This document shows, one piece after another, positions 1 through 9,169 of a DNA stretch of 64,000 bases. Made by a program: the position numbers and the translations under genes. The stretch's first letter is position 1, and each line of letters opens with the position of its first letter. The stretch covers positions 186,001 through 250,000 of the forward strand of contig NZ_QAOV01000003.1 of the NCBI RefSeq assembly GCF_003050925.1. Reading direction: 5' to 3'. This DNA comes from Pseudomonas sp. GV085 (GTDB lineage Bacteria; Pseudomonadota; Gammaproteobacteria; Pseudomonadales; Pseudomonadaceae). The notes below the pieces were generated by a model. That model did no database searches, had not been told where the DNA came from, and saw only the letters and a program-made list of their open reading frames with translations.

Positions 1-696
1 GCTGCCGGTGACGCCGGCCAGCAGGAACGCGTGATAACTGTCGAAGCCGGCGCGAATCGCCTCATAGGCGGCGCGTTGCTCGGGGTTCAGCGGCAGTTCC
101 GGTTGCGCCAGCCAGTGTTCGTGGCGTACGCCCGGGGCGTGGCGGCGGATCTCGACCTGCACCAGCTCCTTGGCCAGCAGCAAATCCAGACTGTCCTTGC
201 TCAGCATCAGTTTGCTCAGCAACTGATGGGCGACGCCGTGGGGGTGCTGGGCCAGCGTGGCCAGGGCTTCGCGCTGGCGCGGGGCGCGGGCGATGCGCGG
301 ATCATCAAAGCTGGCGCCAGGCGCGGCGGACCAGAAGCGCTCCTGGCGCGCTTCGGCCAGTTCACCCTGGCGCAGCAAAACCGGCAGCGCCCAGCTCAGT
401 GTGTCGCCAAGGCTGTGCTGATAATACTGGGAGGTCCACAGGCACAGCTTGAACAGCGCAGGCGGCAGTGGTGGCGTAGCGTCGAGCAGGGCCAGGGCCG
501 GCTTGAGTTTCTCGGCCGGCACTTCGCTGGTATCGGTGACCTCCACCAGAATCCCGATCATCTCGCGCCGGCCGAACGGTACCCGCAGGCGCATGCCAGG
601 GTGCAACTGGGCGCGCAGGACGCCGGCCGGAGCGCGGTAGTCGAACAGGCGGCGCAGCGGCGAAGGCAGGGCGAGGCGCAGAATGGCGTTGGGCAC
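1..696 (-). CDS. priA: Primosomal protein N' (replication restart helicase PriA), N-terminal part
   Basis: Partial gene: 232 codons are present and the reading frame runs off the left edge. PriA is the 3'-5' DNA helicase that recognises stalled forks and reloads DnaB. The visible part holds the N-terminal 3'-DNA-binding domain (about residues 1-105, beginning VPNAILRLALPSPLRRLFDY) and the following winged-helix region. The last visible residues are LLAGVTGS, the first half of the Walker A motif GVTGSGKT, so the helicase core lies outside. I chose the GTG at 696 because an in-frame TGA lies seven codons upstream and homologues begin at this point; no strong ribosome site is seen. The gene is divergent from rpmE, as in other pseudomonads. 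Confidence 0.93.
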   Translation of the reverse strand, partial: MPNAILRLALPSPLRRLFDYRAPAGVLRAQLHPGMRLRVPFGRREMIGILVEVTDTSEVPAEKLKPALALLDATPPLPPALFKLCLWTSQYYQHSLGDTLSWALPVLLRQGELAEARQERFWSAAPGASFDDPRIARAPRQREALATLAQHPHGVAHQLLSKLMLSKDSLDLLLAKELVQVEIRRHAPGVRHEHWLAQPELPLNPEQRAAYEAIRAGFDSYHAFLLAGVTGS

Positions 697-741
697 GCGG
701 GGGGATCTCGATCAACAAACAATAGTGGGCATGACATATAA

Positions 742-834
742 CCTGTAGGAGTGAGCCTGCTCGCGATAGCGGTCTTGCATTCAACATTGCGGCGACTGGC
801 AGACCGCTATCGCGAGCAGGCTCACTCCTACAGG
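742..834. repeat. Paired REP palindrome (GTAGGAGTGAGC/GCTCGCGA type)
   Basis: Two 34-base arms (742-775 and 801-834) are perfect reverse complements, separated by 25 bases. The arms begin CCTGTAGGAGTGAGCCTGCT. This is a back-to-back REP pair of the kind mobilised by RAYT transposases in Pseudomonas. It lies between the divergent genes priA and rpmE, upstream of the rpmE promoter. The remainder of the 697-983 gap holds only the promoter. Confidence 0.9.
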
Positions 835-885
835 GGATCGCGTATTGGGCCGGGAGCCTAGCAGACGACTGGTTTCAGGGACAGC

Positions 886-913
886 TTGCGTGATCAGGAT
901 TGTCTGGTAGAAT
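886..913 (+). promoter_or_regulatory. Candidate sigma-70 promoter of rpmE
   Basis: TTGCGT at 886-891 and TAGAAT at 908-913 are separated by 16 bases, and the rpmE start codon lies 70 bases further on. It is the best match to a -35/-10 pair in the gap. Assignment by eye only. Confidence 0.45.
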
Positions 914-983
914 CCGCGGCCTAATTACGTGCGGTATTCAACAATAGTGTTGGGTGGCGGCACGCTAGCCTGAGGAAGACACC

Positions 984-1214
984 ATGAAAGCTGATATCCA
1001 TCCAGAATACCCGGCAGTTGCTGTTACCTGCAGCTGCGGCAACAAGTTCGAAACCCGTTCGACCTTCGGCAAAGCCCTGGCGATCGACGTTTGCAACGAA
1101 TGCCACCCGTTCTACACCGGTAAGCAGAAGACTCTGGACACTGGCGGCCGCGTTCAGCGCTTCGCCGACCGTTTCGGTGCTTTCGGCAAGAAAGCTCCAG
1201 CTGCTGCAGAGTAA
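984..1214 (+). CDS. rpmE: 50S ribosomal protein L31 (zinc-binding form)
   Basis: This 76-residue protein has the length and sequence of bacterial L31, a large-subunit protein at the subunit interface. It begins [10 protein letters not shown]. It carries the zinc-ribbon cysteines of the C+ form: a CSC at residues 16-18 and a CNEC at residues 37-40. Zinc-containing L31 is usually replaced by a cysteine-free paralogue under zinc starvation, but no paralogue or Zur box is visible here. A promoter candidate lies at 886-913 and an intrinsic terminator at 1249-1279, so it is probably a single-gene transcript. The next gene starts only 14 bases after the stop. Confidence 0.97.
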   Translation: MKADIHPEYPAVAVTCSCGNKFETRSTFGKALAIDVCNECHPFYTGKQKTLDTGGRVQRFADRFGAFGKKAPAAAE

Positions 1215-1228
1215 GGTTAAAGAGCCTT

Positions 1229-2029
1229 ATGGGCTTTTCCTTGCTGTTAAAAAAGGCGTCCCTTGCGGGCGCCTTTTTTGTGTCCGCGATTTGGCTGTCT
1301 GGCGCCCAGGCGTTTTGCCCGGCACCCAGCGGCTTGACGTCCGTCGCGGTGCAGCGGGTAGTGGACGGCGACACCCTGCGCCTGAGCGATGGCCGCAGCG
1401 TGCGCATGATCGGCTTGAACACGCCGGAGCTGGGCAAGAAGGGTCGTTCCGATGAACCATTCGCCGTGGCCGCGCGCAAACGCCTCGAAGCCCTGGTGGC
1501 GGCGAGTGACGGGCGGGTTGGGTTGGTGCCTGGCGAAGAAAGCGAGGACCATTACGGCCGCACCCTGGCCCATGTCTACGGTGCCAATGGCGCCAACCTC
1601 GAAGCGCAGATGCTCGCCGAAGGCCTGGGTTTTCTGGTGGCCGTGGCGCCGAATGTCGATCTGGTCGCCTGTCAGCAAGCGGCCGAGCGCAGTGCGCGTC
1701 AGGCCGGGCTCGGGTTGTGGCGCCAGTCACCTGTACTGAAAGCGGAGCAGATCAGCGCTTCCGGCTTTGCTGTGCTCAGCGGTCGTGTGAGCAAAGTGCA
1801 GCGTAATCGCGGCGGCGTTTGGATCGAGTTGCAGGATTCGGTTGTATTACGCGTTGCGCCCAATCTGCTGACGCGTTTCGATGTGAACTCGCTGGAAAGC
1901 CTCAAGGGCAAGCAGGTCGAGGCGCGCGGCTGGGTGCTGGATCGCTCGCGCAAAGGCGGTATCAAGGATGGTCAGGCGCGCTGGATGTTGCCCTTGACCG
2001 ATCCCGCGATGCTGCAAGCGGCGCAGTGA
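1229..2029 (+). CDS. Secreted or membrane-attached thermonuclease family protein (SNase-like)
   Basis: A 266-residue protein of the staphylococcal nuclease family (calcium-dependent phosphodiesterases). The first 28 residues (MGFSLLLKKASLAGAFFVSA..) form a signal peptide with two lysines and a hydrophobic core ending near SGAQA. The SNase fold follows at about residues 38-150: VVDGDTLRLSDG, the IGLNTPE loop, and HYGRTLAHV with the family arginine. The C-terminal ~100 residues may form an OB-like accessory domain. The start at 1229 has an AAGAG ribosome site just after the rpmE stop. Its signal-peptide codons contain the rpmE terminator, so read-through transcription would be limited. Substrate (DNA or RNA) cannot be judged. 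Confidence 0.85.
   Translation: MGFSLLLKKASLAGAFFVSAIWLSGAQAFCPAPSGLTSVAVQRVVDGDTLRLSDGRSVRMIGLNTPELGKKGRSDEPFAVAARKRLEALVAASDGRVGLVPGEESEDHYGRTLAHVYGANGANLEAQMLAEGLGFLVAVAPNVDLVACQQAAERSARQAGLGLWRQSPVLKAEQISASGFAVLSGRVSKVQRNRGGVWIELQDSVVLRVAPNLLTRFDVNSLESLKGKQVEARGWVLDRSRKGGIKDGQARWMLPLTDPAMLQAAQ
1249..1279 (+). terminator. Intrinsic terminator of rpmE, inside the next coding sequence
   Basis: AAAAAAGGCG (1249-1258) pairs perfectly with CGCCTTTTTT (1270-1279), with a further CCC/GGG pairing inside. The stem ends in a run of six T, as expected for a rho-independent terminator. It lies within codons 7-17 of the nuclease gene that starts at 1229. Confidence 0.75.
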
Positions 2030-2212
2030 TAAAAAATTGTAGACATTTTTTCTGTCAATTGTGAACAGTCCGGCCCTTGTGTGCCGTGGCTCTTGGCCCA
2101 AAGTCGTAGGGCCGGGCGCTTGACAGGGGTGACCGGTCAGTCTTGTGGGGACTTTGCGAGGGGCGTATCCTCGCTGACCAGTCTGTCCAACAGTAAAAAG
2201 CGGAATGCCAAA

Positions 2213-3481
2213 ATGTCTGATCTGAAAACTGCCGCTCTCGAATATCACGCCAATCCTCGTCCAGGGAAGCTGAGTGTCGAGCTCACCAAGGCCACTGCTA
2301 CCGCTCGCGACCTGTCGCTGGCCTACAGCCCGGGCGTAGCCGAACCAGTACGCGAGATCGCCCGCGATCCTGAGCTCGCCTACAAGTACACCGGCAAAGG
2401 CAACCTGGTTGCAGTTATTTCCGATGGCACCGCGATTCTCGGCCTGGGTAACCTCGGTCCATTGGCTTCCAAGCCAGTGATGGAAGGTAAAGGCGTACTG
2501 TTCAAGCGCTTCGCCGGCATCGACGTTTTCGACATCGAAGTCGACTCCGAAAGCCCGCAAGCCTTCATCGACACCGTCAAGCGTATCTCCATTACCTTCG
2601 GTGGCATCAATCTGGAAGACATCAAGGCACCAGAGTGCTTTGAAATCGAACGTGCTCTGATCGAGCAGTGCGATATCCCGGTATTCCACGATGACCAGCA
2701 CGGCACCGCTATCGTGACCGCCGCCGGCATGATCAACGCCCTGGAAATCGCTGGCAAAACCCTGCCGGAAGCCAAGATCGTCTGCCTGGGTGCCGGCGCT
2801 GCCGCCATCTCCTGCATGAAGTTGCTGGTGAGCATGGGCGCCAACATCGAAAACATCTACATGGTCGACCGTACCGGCGTGATCCACTCCGGCCGTGACG
2901 ACCTGAACCAGTACAAGGCTGTGTTCGCTCACGCGACCGACAAGCGCACCCTGGCTGACGCCCTGCAAGGCGCTGACGTGTTCGTAGGCCTGTCCGGTCC
3001 GAACCTGCTGAGCGCTGAAGGCCTGCTGTCGATGGCGCCTAACCCGATCGTGTTCGCCTGCTCCAACCCTGATCCGGAAATCGCCCCGGAACTGGCACAC
3101 GCCACCCGTAACGACGTGATCATGGCCACCGGTCGTTCCGACTACCCGAACCAGGTTAACAACGTACTGGGCTTCCCGTTCATCTTCCGTGGTGCCCTGG
3201 ACGTTCGCGCCAAGCGCATCAACGAAGAAATGAAAGTGGCTGCGGCCAACGCCCTGCGCGAACTGGCCAAGCTGCCGGTGCCTCAGGAAGTGTGCGACGC
3301 CTACGGCGGCATCAAGCTGGAATTCGGTCGTGAGTACATCATTCCGAAGCCAATGGATGCCCGCCTGATCACCCTGATCTCCGATGCTGTGGCCAAAGCC
3401 GCCATCGAGACCGGTGTGGCAACCCTGCCGTATCCGAAGAACTACCCGCTGAAAAGCGTGGATGATGTGTTCAACGGCTAA
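2213..3481 (+). CDS. maeB: NADP-dependent malic enzyme (short form)
   Basis: This 422-residue enzyme oxidatively decarboxylates malate to pyruvate, supplying NADPH and linking the TCA cycle to gluconeogenesis. Family motifs include AYSPGVAEPV near residue 40, SDGTAILGLGNLGP (about 70-85), FHDDQHGTAIV (about 160) and a Rossmann loop LGAGAAAISC. It ends at the malic domain, so it lacks the phosphotransacetylase-like tail of the ~760-residue MaeB form. I chose ATG 2213 (MSDLKTAALEYH) because family alignment starts here; an in-frame ATG-less extension of 44 codons reaches 2081 but looks non-coding. A TTGACA occurs at 2119 without a convincing -10 partner. Confidence 0.93.
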   Translation: MSDLKTAALEYHANPRPGKLSVELTKATATARDLSLAYSPGVAEPVREIARDPELAYKYTGKGNLVAVISDGTAILGLGNLGPLASKPVMEGKGVLFKRFAGIDVFDIEVDSESPQAFIDTVKRISITFGGINLEDIKAPECFEIERALIEQCDIPVFHDDQHGTAIVTAAGMINALEIAGKTLPEAKIVCLGAGAAAISCMKLLVSMGANIENIYMVDRTGVIHSGRDDLNQYKAVFAHATDKRTLADALQGADVFVGLSGPNLLSAEGLLSMAPNPIVFACSNPDPEIAPELAHATRNDVIMATGRSDYPNQVNNVLGFPFIFRGALDVRAKRINEEMKVAAANALRELAKLPVPQEVCDAYGGIKLEFGREYIIPKPMDARLITLISDAVAKAAIETGVATLPYPKNYPLKSVDDVFNG

Positions 3482-3501
3482 GCCGTTGTAGCGCTTCAAC
3501 G

Positions 3502-3536
3502 AAAAGCCCCGGCTTGTGAGAGTCGGGGTTTTTTTG
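3502..3536 (+). terminator. Intrinsic terminator after maeB
   Basis: AAAAGCCCCG and CGGGGTTTTTTT flank a short loop and end in a run of seven T, 20 bases after the maeB stop codon. Confidence 0.85.
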
Positions 3537-3566
3537 TGCCTGACAGTTTTGCGTCGCCTGTGGGTG

Positions 3567-3637
3567 CCTCTTCGCTGGCAAGCCAGCTCCTACAAGAACT
3601 GCGTGTACCTGTAGGAGCTGGCTTGCCAGCGAAGAGG
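3567..3637. repeat. Paired REP palindrome (GTAGGAGCTGGCTTGCCAGCGAA type)
   Basis: Arms 3567-3594 and 3610-3637 are perfect 28-base inverted copies. This subtype has GCTGGCTTGCCAGC in place of the GCTCGCGA core. An additional 9-base inverted repeat (TGCCTGACA at 3537-3545, its complement at 3641-3649) flanks the pair. It lies between the convergent maeB and ponA genes, between their two terminators. Confidence 0.9.
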
Positions 3638-3670
3638 CCGTGTCAGGCAACATAAAAATCGATGCGCAAT

Positions 3671-3706
3671 AAAAAGCCCCGCACTTCTTTCGAAGACGGG
3701 GCTTTT
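3671..3706 (-). terminator. Intrinsic terminator of ponA
   Basis: On the minus strand a GAAAAGCCCCG / CGGGGCTTTTT hairpin ends in five T, 14 bases after the ponA stop. It has some T on the plus side too and may work in both directions. Confidence 0.8.
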
Positions 3707-3720
3707 CAGTATTGCGGCGA

Positions 3721-6165
3721 TCAGAACAAATCGATCGGCGCCGCTTCATCCGCCGGCAGCGGGCTGCCCGGTGCCATGCCATTGCTGATCTCGTTGATCG
3801 ACGGCGGCGTATCTTCGGCCTTGAACAGCTCGAAATAGGCCCCTGGCGTGCCCGGGGTGGCTGCGCGGCCACTGACCGGATCGACTCGCAGGCTGAGGAT
3901 GCCTTCCGGTTCCGGCTGCGTATGCGGCGGTTTGCCTTTGAGCGCGGGGCCCATGTAGTTCATCCAGATCGGCAGCGCGACGGTGCCGCCGAATTCCTTG
4001 CGGCCCAGGCTTTCCGGTTGATCGAAACCGGTCCACACGGTCGTCACGTAATCGGCGTTGTAACCGGAGAACCAGGCGTCCTTGGATTCGTTGGTCGTAC
4101 CGGTCTTGCCGGCAATGTCCGGGCGGCCCAGGGCCAGTGCGCGGCGACCGGTGCCGAGCTTGATCACGTCCTCAAGCATGCTGTTGAGGATGTACGTGGT
4201 GCGCCCGTCAATGATGCGTTCAGCCACGGCGGGTGCTTGTGGCGTCGACGTAGTACCTGGGGTTTCGCCCACCGTTGCGTTGACTGTGAAGGCTTGAGGG
4301 GCGGTTGGCGCGGCAATGCCATCGCTGGCTGCGCCGCCCAGAGGCACGCTTGGTGGGTTGGCGACGAACAGTGTGTCGCCGTTGCGGCTTTCGATCTTGT
4401 CGATGATGTAAGGGGTGATCTTGTAGCCGCCGTTGGCGAAGGCGCTCCAGCCGGTGGCGATTTCCATAGGCGTCAGGGTCGCGGTGCCCAGCGCCAGGGA
4501 CAGGTTGGGTGGCAGGTCCTGTTTGTTGAAGCCGAAGCGAGTGATGTAGTCGATGGTCTTGCCTACTCCCATCGCCTGCAGCAAGCGGATCGATACCAGG
4601 TTGCGCGACTTGTACAGCGCTTCACGCAGGCGAATCGGGCCGAGGAAGGTATTGGTGTCGTTCTTCGGACGCCAGACCTTGTCCAGGTACTCGTCGACGA
4701 ACACGATCGGTGCGTCGTTCACCAGGCTGGAGGCGGTGTAGCCGCTATCCAGTGCGGCGGCGTAGACGAACGGTTTGAAGCTCGAACCCGGCTGGCGCTT
4801 GGCTTGCAGTGCGCGATTGTAGTTGCTCTGTTCGAAGGCGAAACCGCCGACCAGCGAACGAATGGCGCCGTTCTGCGGGTCCAGGGACACCAGCGCGCCC
4901 TGGGCCTGCGGGATCTGGCTGAATTTCAGCGAATTGTCCGGCTGACGCTGCACGCGAATCAGATCGCCCACTTGAGCCACGTCCGAAGGCTGCTTCGGAT
5001 TGGCGCCCATGCTGTTGGTATTGAGGAACGGGCGGGCCCATTTCATGGTGTCCCAGCTCACGTGTTCCTGGCCGGTGCGGGTCAGCACTTGCAGGCCGTT
5101 CTTGTCGACCAGGGTCACGATGGCCGGTTCCAGGCCGCTGATGGTGCGTTGTTTGGTCAGCTCGGTGGCCCAGGCTTCGCGAGTCTTGCCCGGCAGCCGC
5201 GACTCGGGTCCGCGATAGCCATGGCGCTGATCGTAGGTCATCAGACCTTCGTGGACCGCGGTGTTGGCCAGTTCCTGGAGGTTGCTCGGCACCGTGGTGG
5301 TGACGCGGAAGCCTTCGGTATACGCGTCGCTGCCATAACGCCCAACCATTTCGGCACGGGCCATTTCGGCGATGTACGGGGCGTTCACTTCCGGGGTCGG
5401 CACGTGATAGCTGGCGTTCAGCGGCTCGTTGATCGCAGCGGTGTAGTCGGCCTCGCTGATTTTCCCGAGCTTGTACATACGCCCCAGGATCCAGTCGCGA
5501 CGCTCTTTGCTGCGCGCCGGGTTGGCCAGCGGGTTGAAGCGCGACGGTGCCTTGGGCAGACCGGCAATCATCGCCATCTGCGCCAGGCTGACATCACGGA
5601 TCGATTTGCCGTAATAGACCTGCGCTGCCGCTTCGATGCCGTACGCACGGTTACCCAGATAGATTTTGTTGACGTACAGCTCGAGGATCTCGTCCTTGGT
5701 CAACTGTCGTTCGATCTGCAGGGCCAGCAGGATCTCGGTGGTCTTGCGCGAGAAGCTGCGTTCGCTGCTCAGGAAGAAGTTCTTCGCCACCTGCATGGTG
5801 ATCGTGCTGCCGCCGGACTGGATGTGTCCGCTTTTGACCAACTGGGTCGCGGCACGCATCAGGCTGCTCGGATCGACGCCGTAGTGGTTGGCGAAATTGT
5901 CGTCTTCAGCACTTAGTAACGCATTGATGAAATTGGGGGGAATGTCGGCGAAACGGATCGGTGTACGGCGCATTTCGCCGAATTCTGCGATCAACTTGTT
6001 ATCGCTGCTGTAGACCCGCAAAGGGATCTGCAACTGGATGCTTCTCAGTGCCTCCACGGACGGCAGCCCGGGACTAAGGTAGAGGTACGCCCCGCTCAGA
6101 CCCAGAAGGAGTCCGCAGAAAACCGCGACGATGGACCAACCGAAAAACTTCAGCAGACGAATCAA
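3721..6165 (-). CDS. ponA: Penicillin-binding protein 1A (bifunctional transglycosylase/transpeptidase)
   Basis: Class A PBP that polymerises and cross-links peptidoglycan in the periplasm, anchored by one N-terminal membrane segment (LKFFGWSIVAVFCGLLLGLS). The GT51 transglycosylase domain follows with SAEDDNFANHYG and GGSTITMQVAKN. An OB-like PBP1A insert comes next, then the transpeptidase domain with SSFK (in KRQPGSSFKPFVYA), SRN and KTGTTNES. The C-terminal ending PIDLF matches Pseudomonas PonA. I chose the TTG at 6165 (IRLLKFFGW..) since homologues begin there, giving 814 residues; an ATG at 6237 would add 24 residues, and neither start has a strong ribosome site. A minus-strand TATAAT at 6267-6272 could be its -10. 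It is divergent from pilM, the conserved arrangement. Confidence 0.95.
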   Translation of the reverse strand: MIRLLKFFGWSIVAVFCGLLLGLSGAYLYLSPGLPSVEALRSIQLQIPLRVYSSDNKLIAEFGEMRRTPIRFADIPPNFINALLSAEDDNFANHYGVDPSSLMRAATQLVKSGHIQSGGSTITMQVAKNFFLSSERSFSRKTTEILLALQIERQLTKDEILELYVNKIYLGNRAYGIEAAAQVYYGKSIRDVSLAQMAMIAGLPKAPSRFNPLANPARSKERRDWILGRMYKLGKISEADYTAAINEPLNASYHVPTPEVNAPYIAEMARAEMVGRYGSDAYTEGFRVTTTVPSNLQELANTAVHEGLMTYDQRHGYRGPESRLPGKTREAWATELTKQRTISGLEPAIVTLVDKNGLQVLTRTGQEHVSWDTMKWARPFLNTNSMGANPKQPSDVAQVGDLIRVQRQPDNSLKFSQIPQAQGALVSLDPQNGAIRSLVGGFAFEQSNYNRALQAKRQPGSSFKPFVYAAALDSGYTASSLVNDAPIVFVDEYLDKVWRPKNDTNTFLGPIRLREALYKSRNLVSIRLLQAMGVGKTIDYITRFGFNKQDLPPNLSLALGTATLTPMEIATGWSAFANGGYKITPYIIDKIESRNGDTLFVANPPSVPLGGAASDGIAAPTAPQAFTVNATVGETPGTTSTPQAPAVAERIIDGRTTYILNSMLEDVIKLGTGRRALALGRPDIAGKTGTTNESKDAWFSGYNADYVTTVWTGFDQPESLGRKEFGGTVALPIWMNYMGPALKGKPPHTQPEPEGILSLRVDPVSGRAATPGTPGAYFELFKAEDTPPSINEISNGMAPGSPLPADEAAPIDLF

Positions 6166-6354
6166 GGCTTTTGGATATCCAGGGCAAAAAATGAATTGGG
6201 CAACAGGGTTCAGGCTAAATGAGAACGACCCGCGCATTGAGCAAATGCGGAAAAAAAGCGCTGGGCATTATAAGCATTTTTCTGCTCGGGAGCGTGCTTG
6301 GCGCTGCTGTCAAGACGGGTGGATTGAACGCAATTGACATTGCAGAGTCCGTAA

Positions 6355-7445
<1,091 letters not shown>

Positions 7446-7446
<1 letters not shown>

Positions 7447-8012
7447 TGGCACGGATCAATCTTTTACCCTGGCGCGAGGAGCGGCGTGAAGCCCGTCGCA
7501 AGCGCTTGCTGCTGATCCTGGTGGCCGTGATGGTGGGCACGATGGGCGCGGTGCTGGTCGCGAACCAGGCCATCAGCGGTGCCATCGACCGGCAAGTCGC
7601 CCGTAACGACTACATCGGCAAGCAAGTCGCCGTGGTCGATGAACGGATCAAACAGATCGATGATCTCAAGGCGCGCCGTCAGCAACTGGTCGAGCGCATG
7701 CGCATCATCCAGGACCTGCAAGGCAATCGCCAAATCAGCGGGCGAATATTTGACCAGTTGGCGCGAGCACTGCCCGACGGCGTGTATTTCACCGAAGTGA
7801 AAATGACCGCAAAGACCTTGTCCATCACCGGCGCTGCGCAATCGAACAATCGTGTTTCAGACTTGATGCGCAACCTCGAGGCATCAGACTGGTTCGATGC
7901 GCCGAACCTGACCGAAGTCAAGGCCACAGCTGCCGGCCAGGTGGAGCAGGCCAACGTCTTCCAGTTGACCGTTCGTCAGACTCAGCCCGCAACGCCGGAG
8001 GAGGGCAAATGA
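7446..8012 (+). CDS. pilN: Type IV pilus assembly protein PilN
   Basis: 188-residue bitopic inner-membrane protein. The cytoplasmic tail MARINLLPWREERREAR carries the INLLPWR motif that docks into PilM. A membrane segment covers about residues 22-43 and a periplasmic coiled coil and ferredoxin-like domain follow, which pair with PilO. Its ATG shares one base with the pilM stop (TGATG), so translation is probably coupled. Confidence 0.95.
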
Positions 8013-8632
8013 GTCCATCCGAATGGTTCGAAGGGCTGCGCAAGATCGACATCAATGAGCTGGATACCAGCAACATGGGTTCCTGGCCGCCGCCGATCAA
8101 GATTCTGGTGGCCGGGTTGCTCATGCTTCTGGTGCTGGCCCTGGGCTACAACTTTTCCACTCGCGACCTTGAGAGCCAGCTCGATCTCAAGCGTGAGGAG
8201 GAGTCGACACTCAAGGAGCAGTTCGCCGACAAAACCCGCAAGGCGGCGAATCTGGATCTCTACACCCGGCAACTGAAGGAGATGGAGAACGCCTTCGTCG
8301 TACTGCTGCGACAATTGCCCGGCGACACCGAAGTGCCCGGCTTGCTGGAAGACATCACTCGTACTGGTCTGGGCAGTGGCCTGGAGTTCGAAGAGATCAA
8401 GCTGCTGCCGGAGGTCGCCCGGCCGTTCTACATCGAACTGCCGATCCAGATCACGGTCACTGGGGATTACCACGACCTGGCCACCTTCGTCAGTGGTGTG
8501 GCCGGGTTGCCGCGAATCGTCACCTTGCACGATTTCGACCTTGCCCCCGTCAGCCCCCAGGGTGGTCCGAAACTGCGCTTGAGCATCCTCGCCAAGACCT
8601 ACCGCTACAACGACAAGGGACGGCATCAATGA
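8009..8632 (+). CDS. pilO: Type IV pilus assembly protein PilO
   Basis: 207-residue partner of PilN in the inner-membrane alignment complex. A membrane segment lies at about residues 31-50 (KILVAGLLMLLVLALGYNFS), then a coiled coil (LESQLDLKREEESTLKEQF) and a ferredoxin-like periplasmic domain. It overlaps pilN and pilP by four bases (ATGA) at each end, which indicates tight coupling. Confidence 0.95.
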   Translation: MSPSEWFEGLRKIDINELDTSNMGSWPPPIKILVAGLLMLLVLALGYNFSTRDLESQLDLKREEESTLKEQFADKTRKAANLDLYTRQLKEMENAFVVLLRQLPGDTEVPGLLEDITRTGLGSGLEFEEIKLLPEVARPFYIELPIQITVTGDYHDLATFVSGVAGLPRIVTLHDFDLAPVSPQGGPKLRLSILAKTYRYNDKGRHQ

Positions 8633-9156
8633 GACCGGCGCAGTGTTTTTCGGTAGTGGTGGTGCTGTCTGCTCTGTCCGGTTGTGGTGCCGGCGATGAC
8701 TACGACGATCTGGATGCATACATGAACGAAATGCGCCTGCGTGGGCCGGGCAGGATTGAACCAACGCCGGTATTCCGGTCTTACCCGACATTCACTTACA
8801 ACGCGGCGAATCTGCGTAGCCCGTTTTCACCGCAGATCAGCACTGATCTGGCGGCCCGGCGGCGGGGTTCACCTAACGTCAAGCCCGACCCTGGTCGGGT
8901 CAAGCAATACCTCGAAGGTTTCAACATCGAGCAGTTTGAAATGGTCGGCACCCTTTCCAATGCAAAGGGCTCCTATGCCTTGCTGCGCGGGGCGGGTGGG
9001 GTCCATCGGTTGAAAGTCGGCGATTACCTGGGGCGCAACGACGGACGGATCGTTGCGATCAGTGGCTCGCAAGTCGAAGTGGTTGAAATTGTCCCTGATG
9101 GTCAGGGCGCGTGGCTGGAGCGTCCCCGGACCATTCCTTTGAAAGAGCACTCATAG
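8629..9156 (+). CDS. pilP: Type IV pilus lipoprotein PilP
   Basis: 175-residue inner-membrane lipoprotein that bridges PilN/PilO to the secretin PilQ. The signal peptide ends in the lipobox LSGC with the lipid-bearing Cys at residue 19; Asp-free +2 (Gly) is followed by acidic residues. The C-terminal beta-sandwich (FNIEQFEMVGTLSNAKGSYA..) binds the N0 domain of PilQ. Start overlaps the pilO stop (ATGA). Confidence 0.94.
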   Translation: MRPAQCFSVVVVLSALSGCGAGDDYDDLDAYMNEMRLRGPGRIEPTPVFRSYPTFTYNAANLRSPFSPQISTDLAARRRGSPNVKPDPGRVKQYLEGFNIEQFEMVGTLSNAKGSYALLRGAGGVHRLKVGDYLGRNDGRIVAISGSQVEVVEIVPDGQGAWLERPRTIPLKEHS

Positions 9157-9169
9157 TGGAACTCCAATA

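Noticed and set aside
362..787. Minus-strand open frame over the priA start and REP
   Set aside because: It is out of frame with priA and begins in the REP; not a gene.
3712..5916. Long open frame (734 codons) opposite ponA
   Set aside because: Shadow of ponA caused by high GC and lack of T/A-rich stops in antisense.
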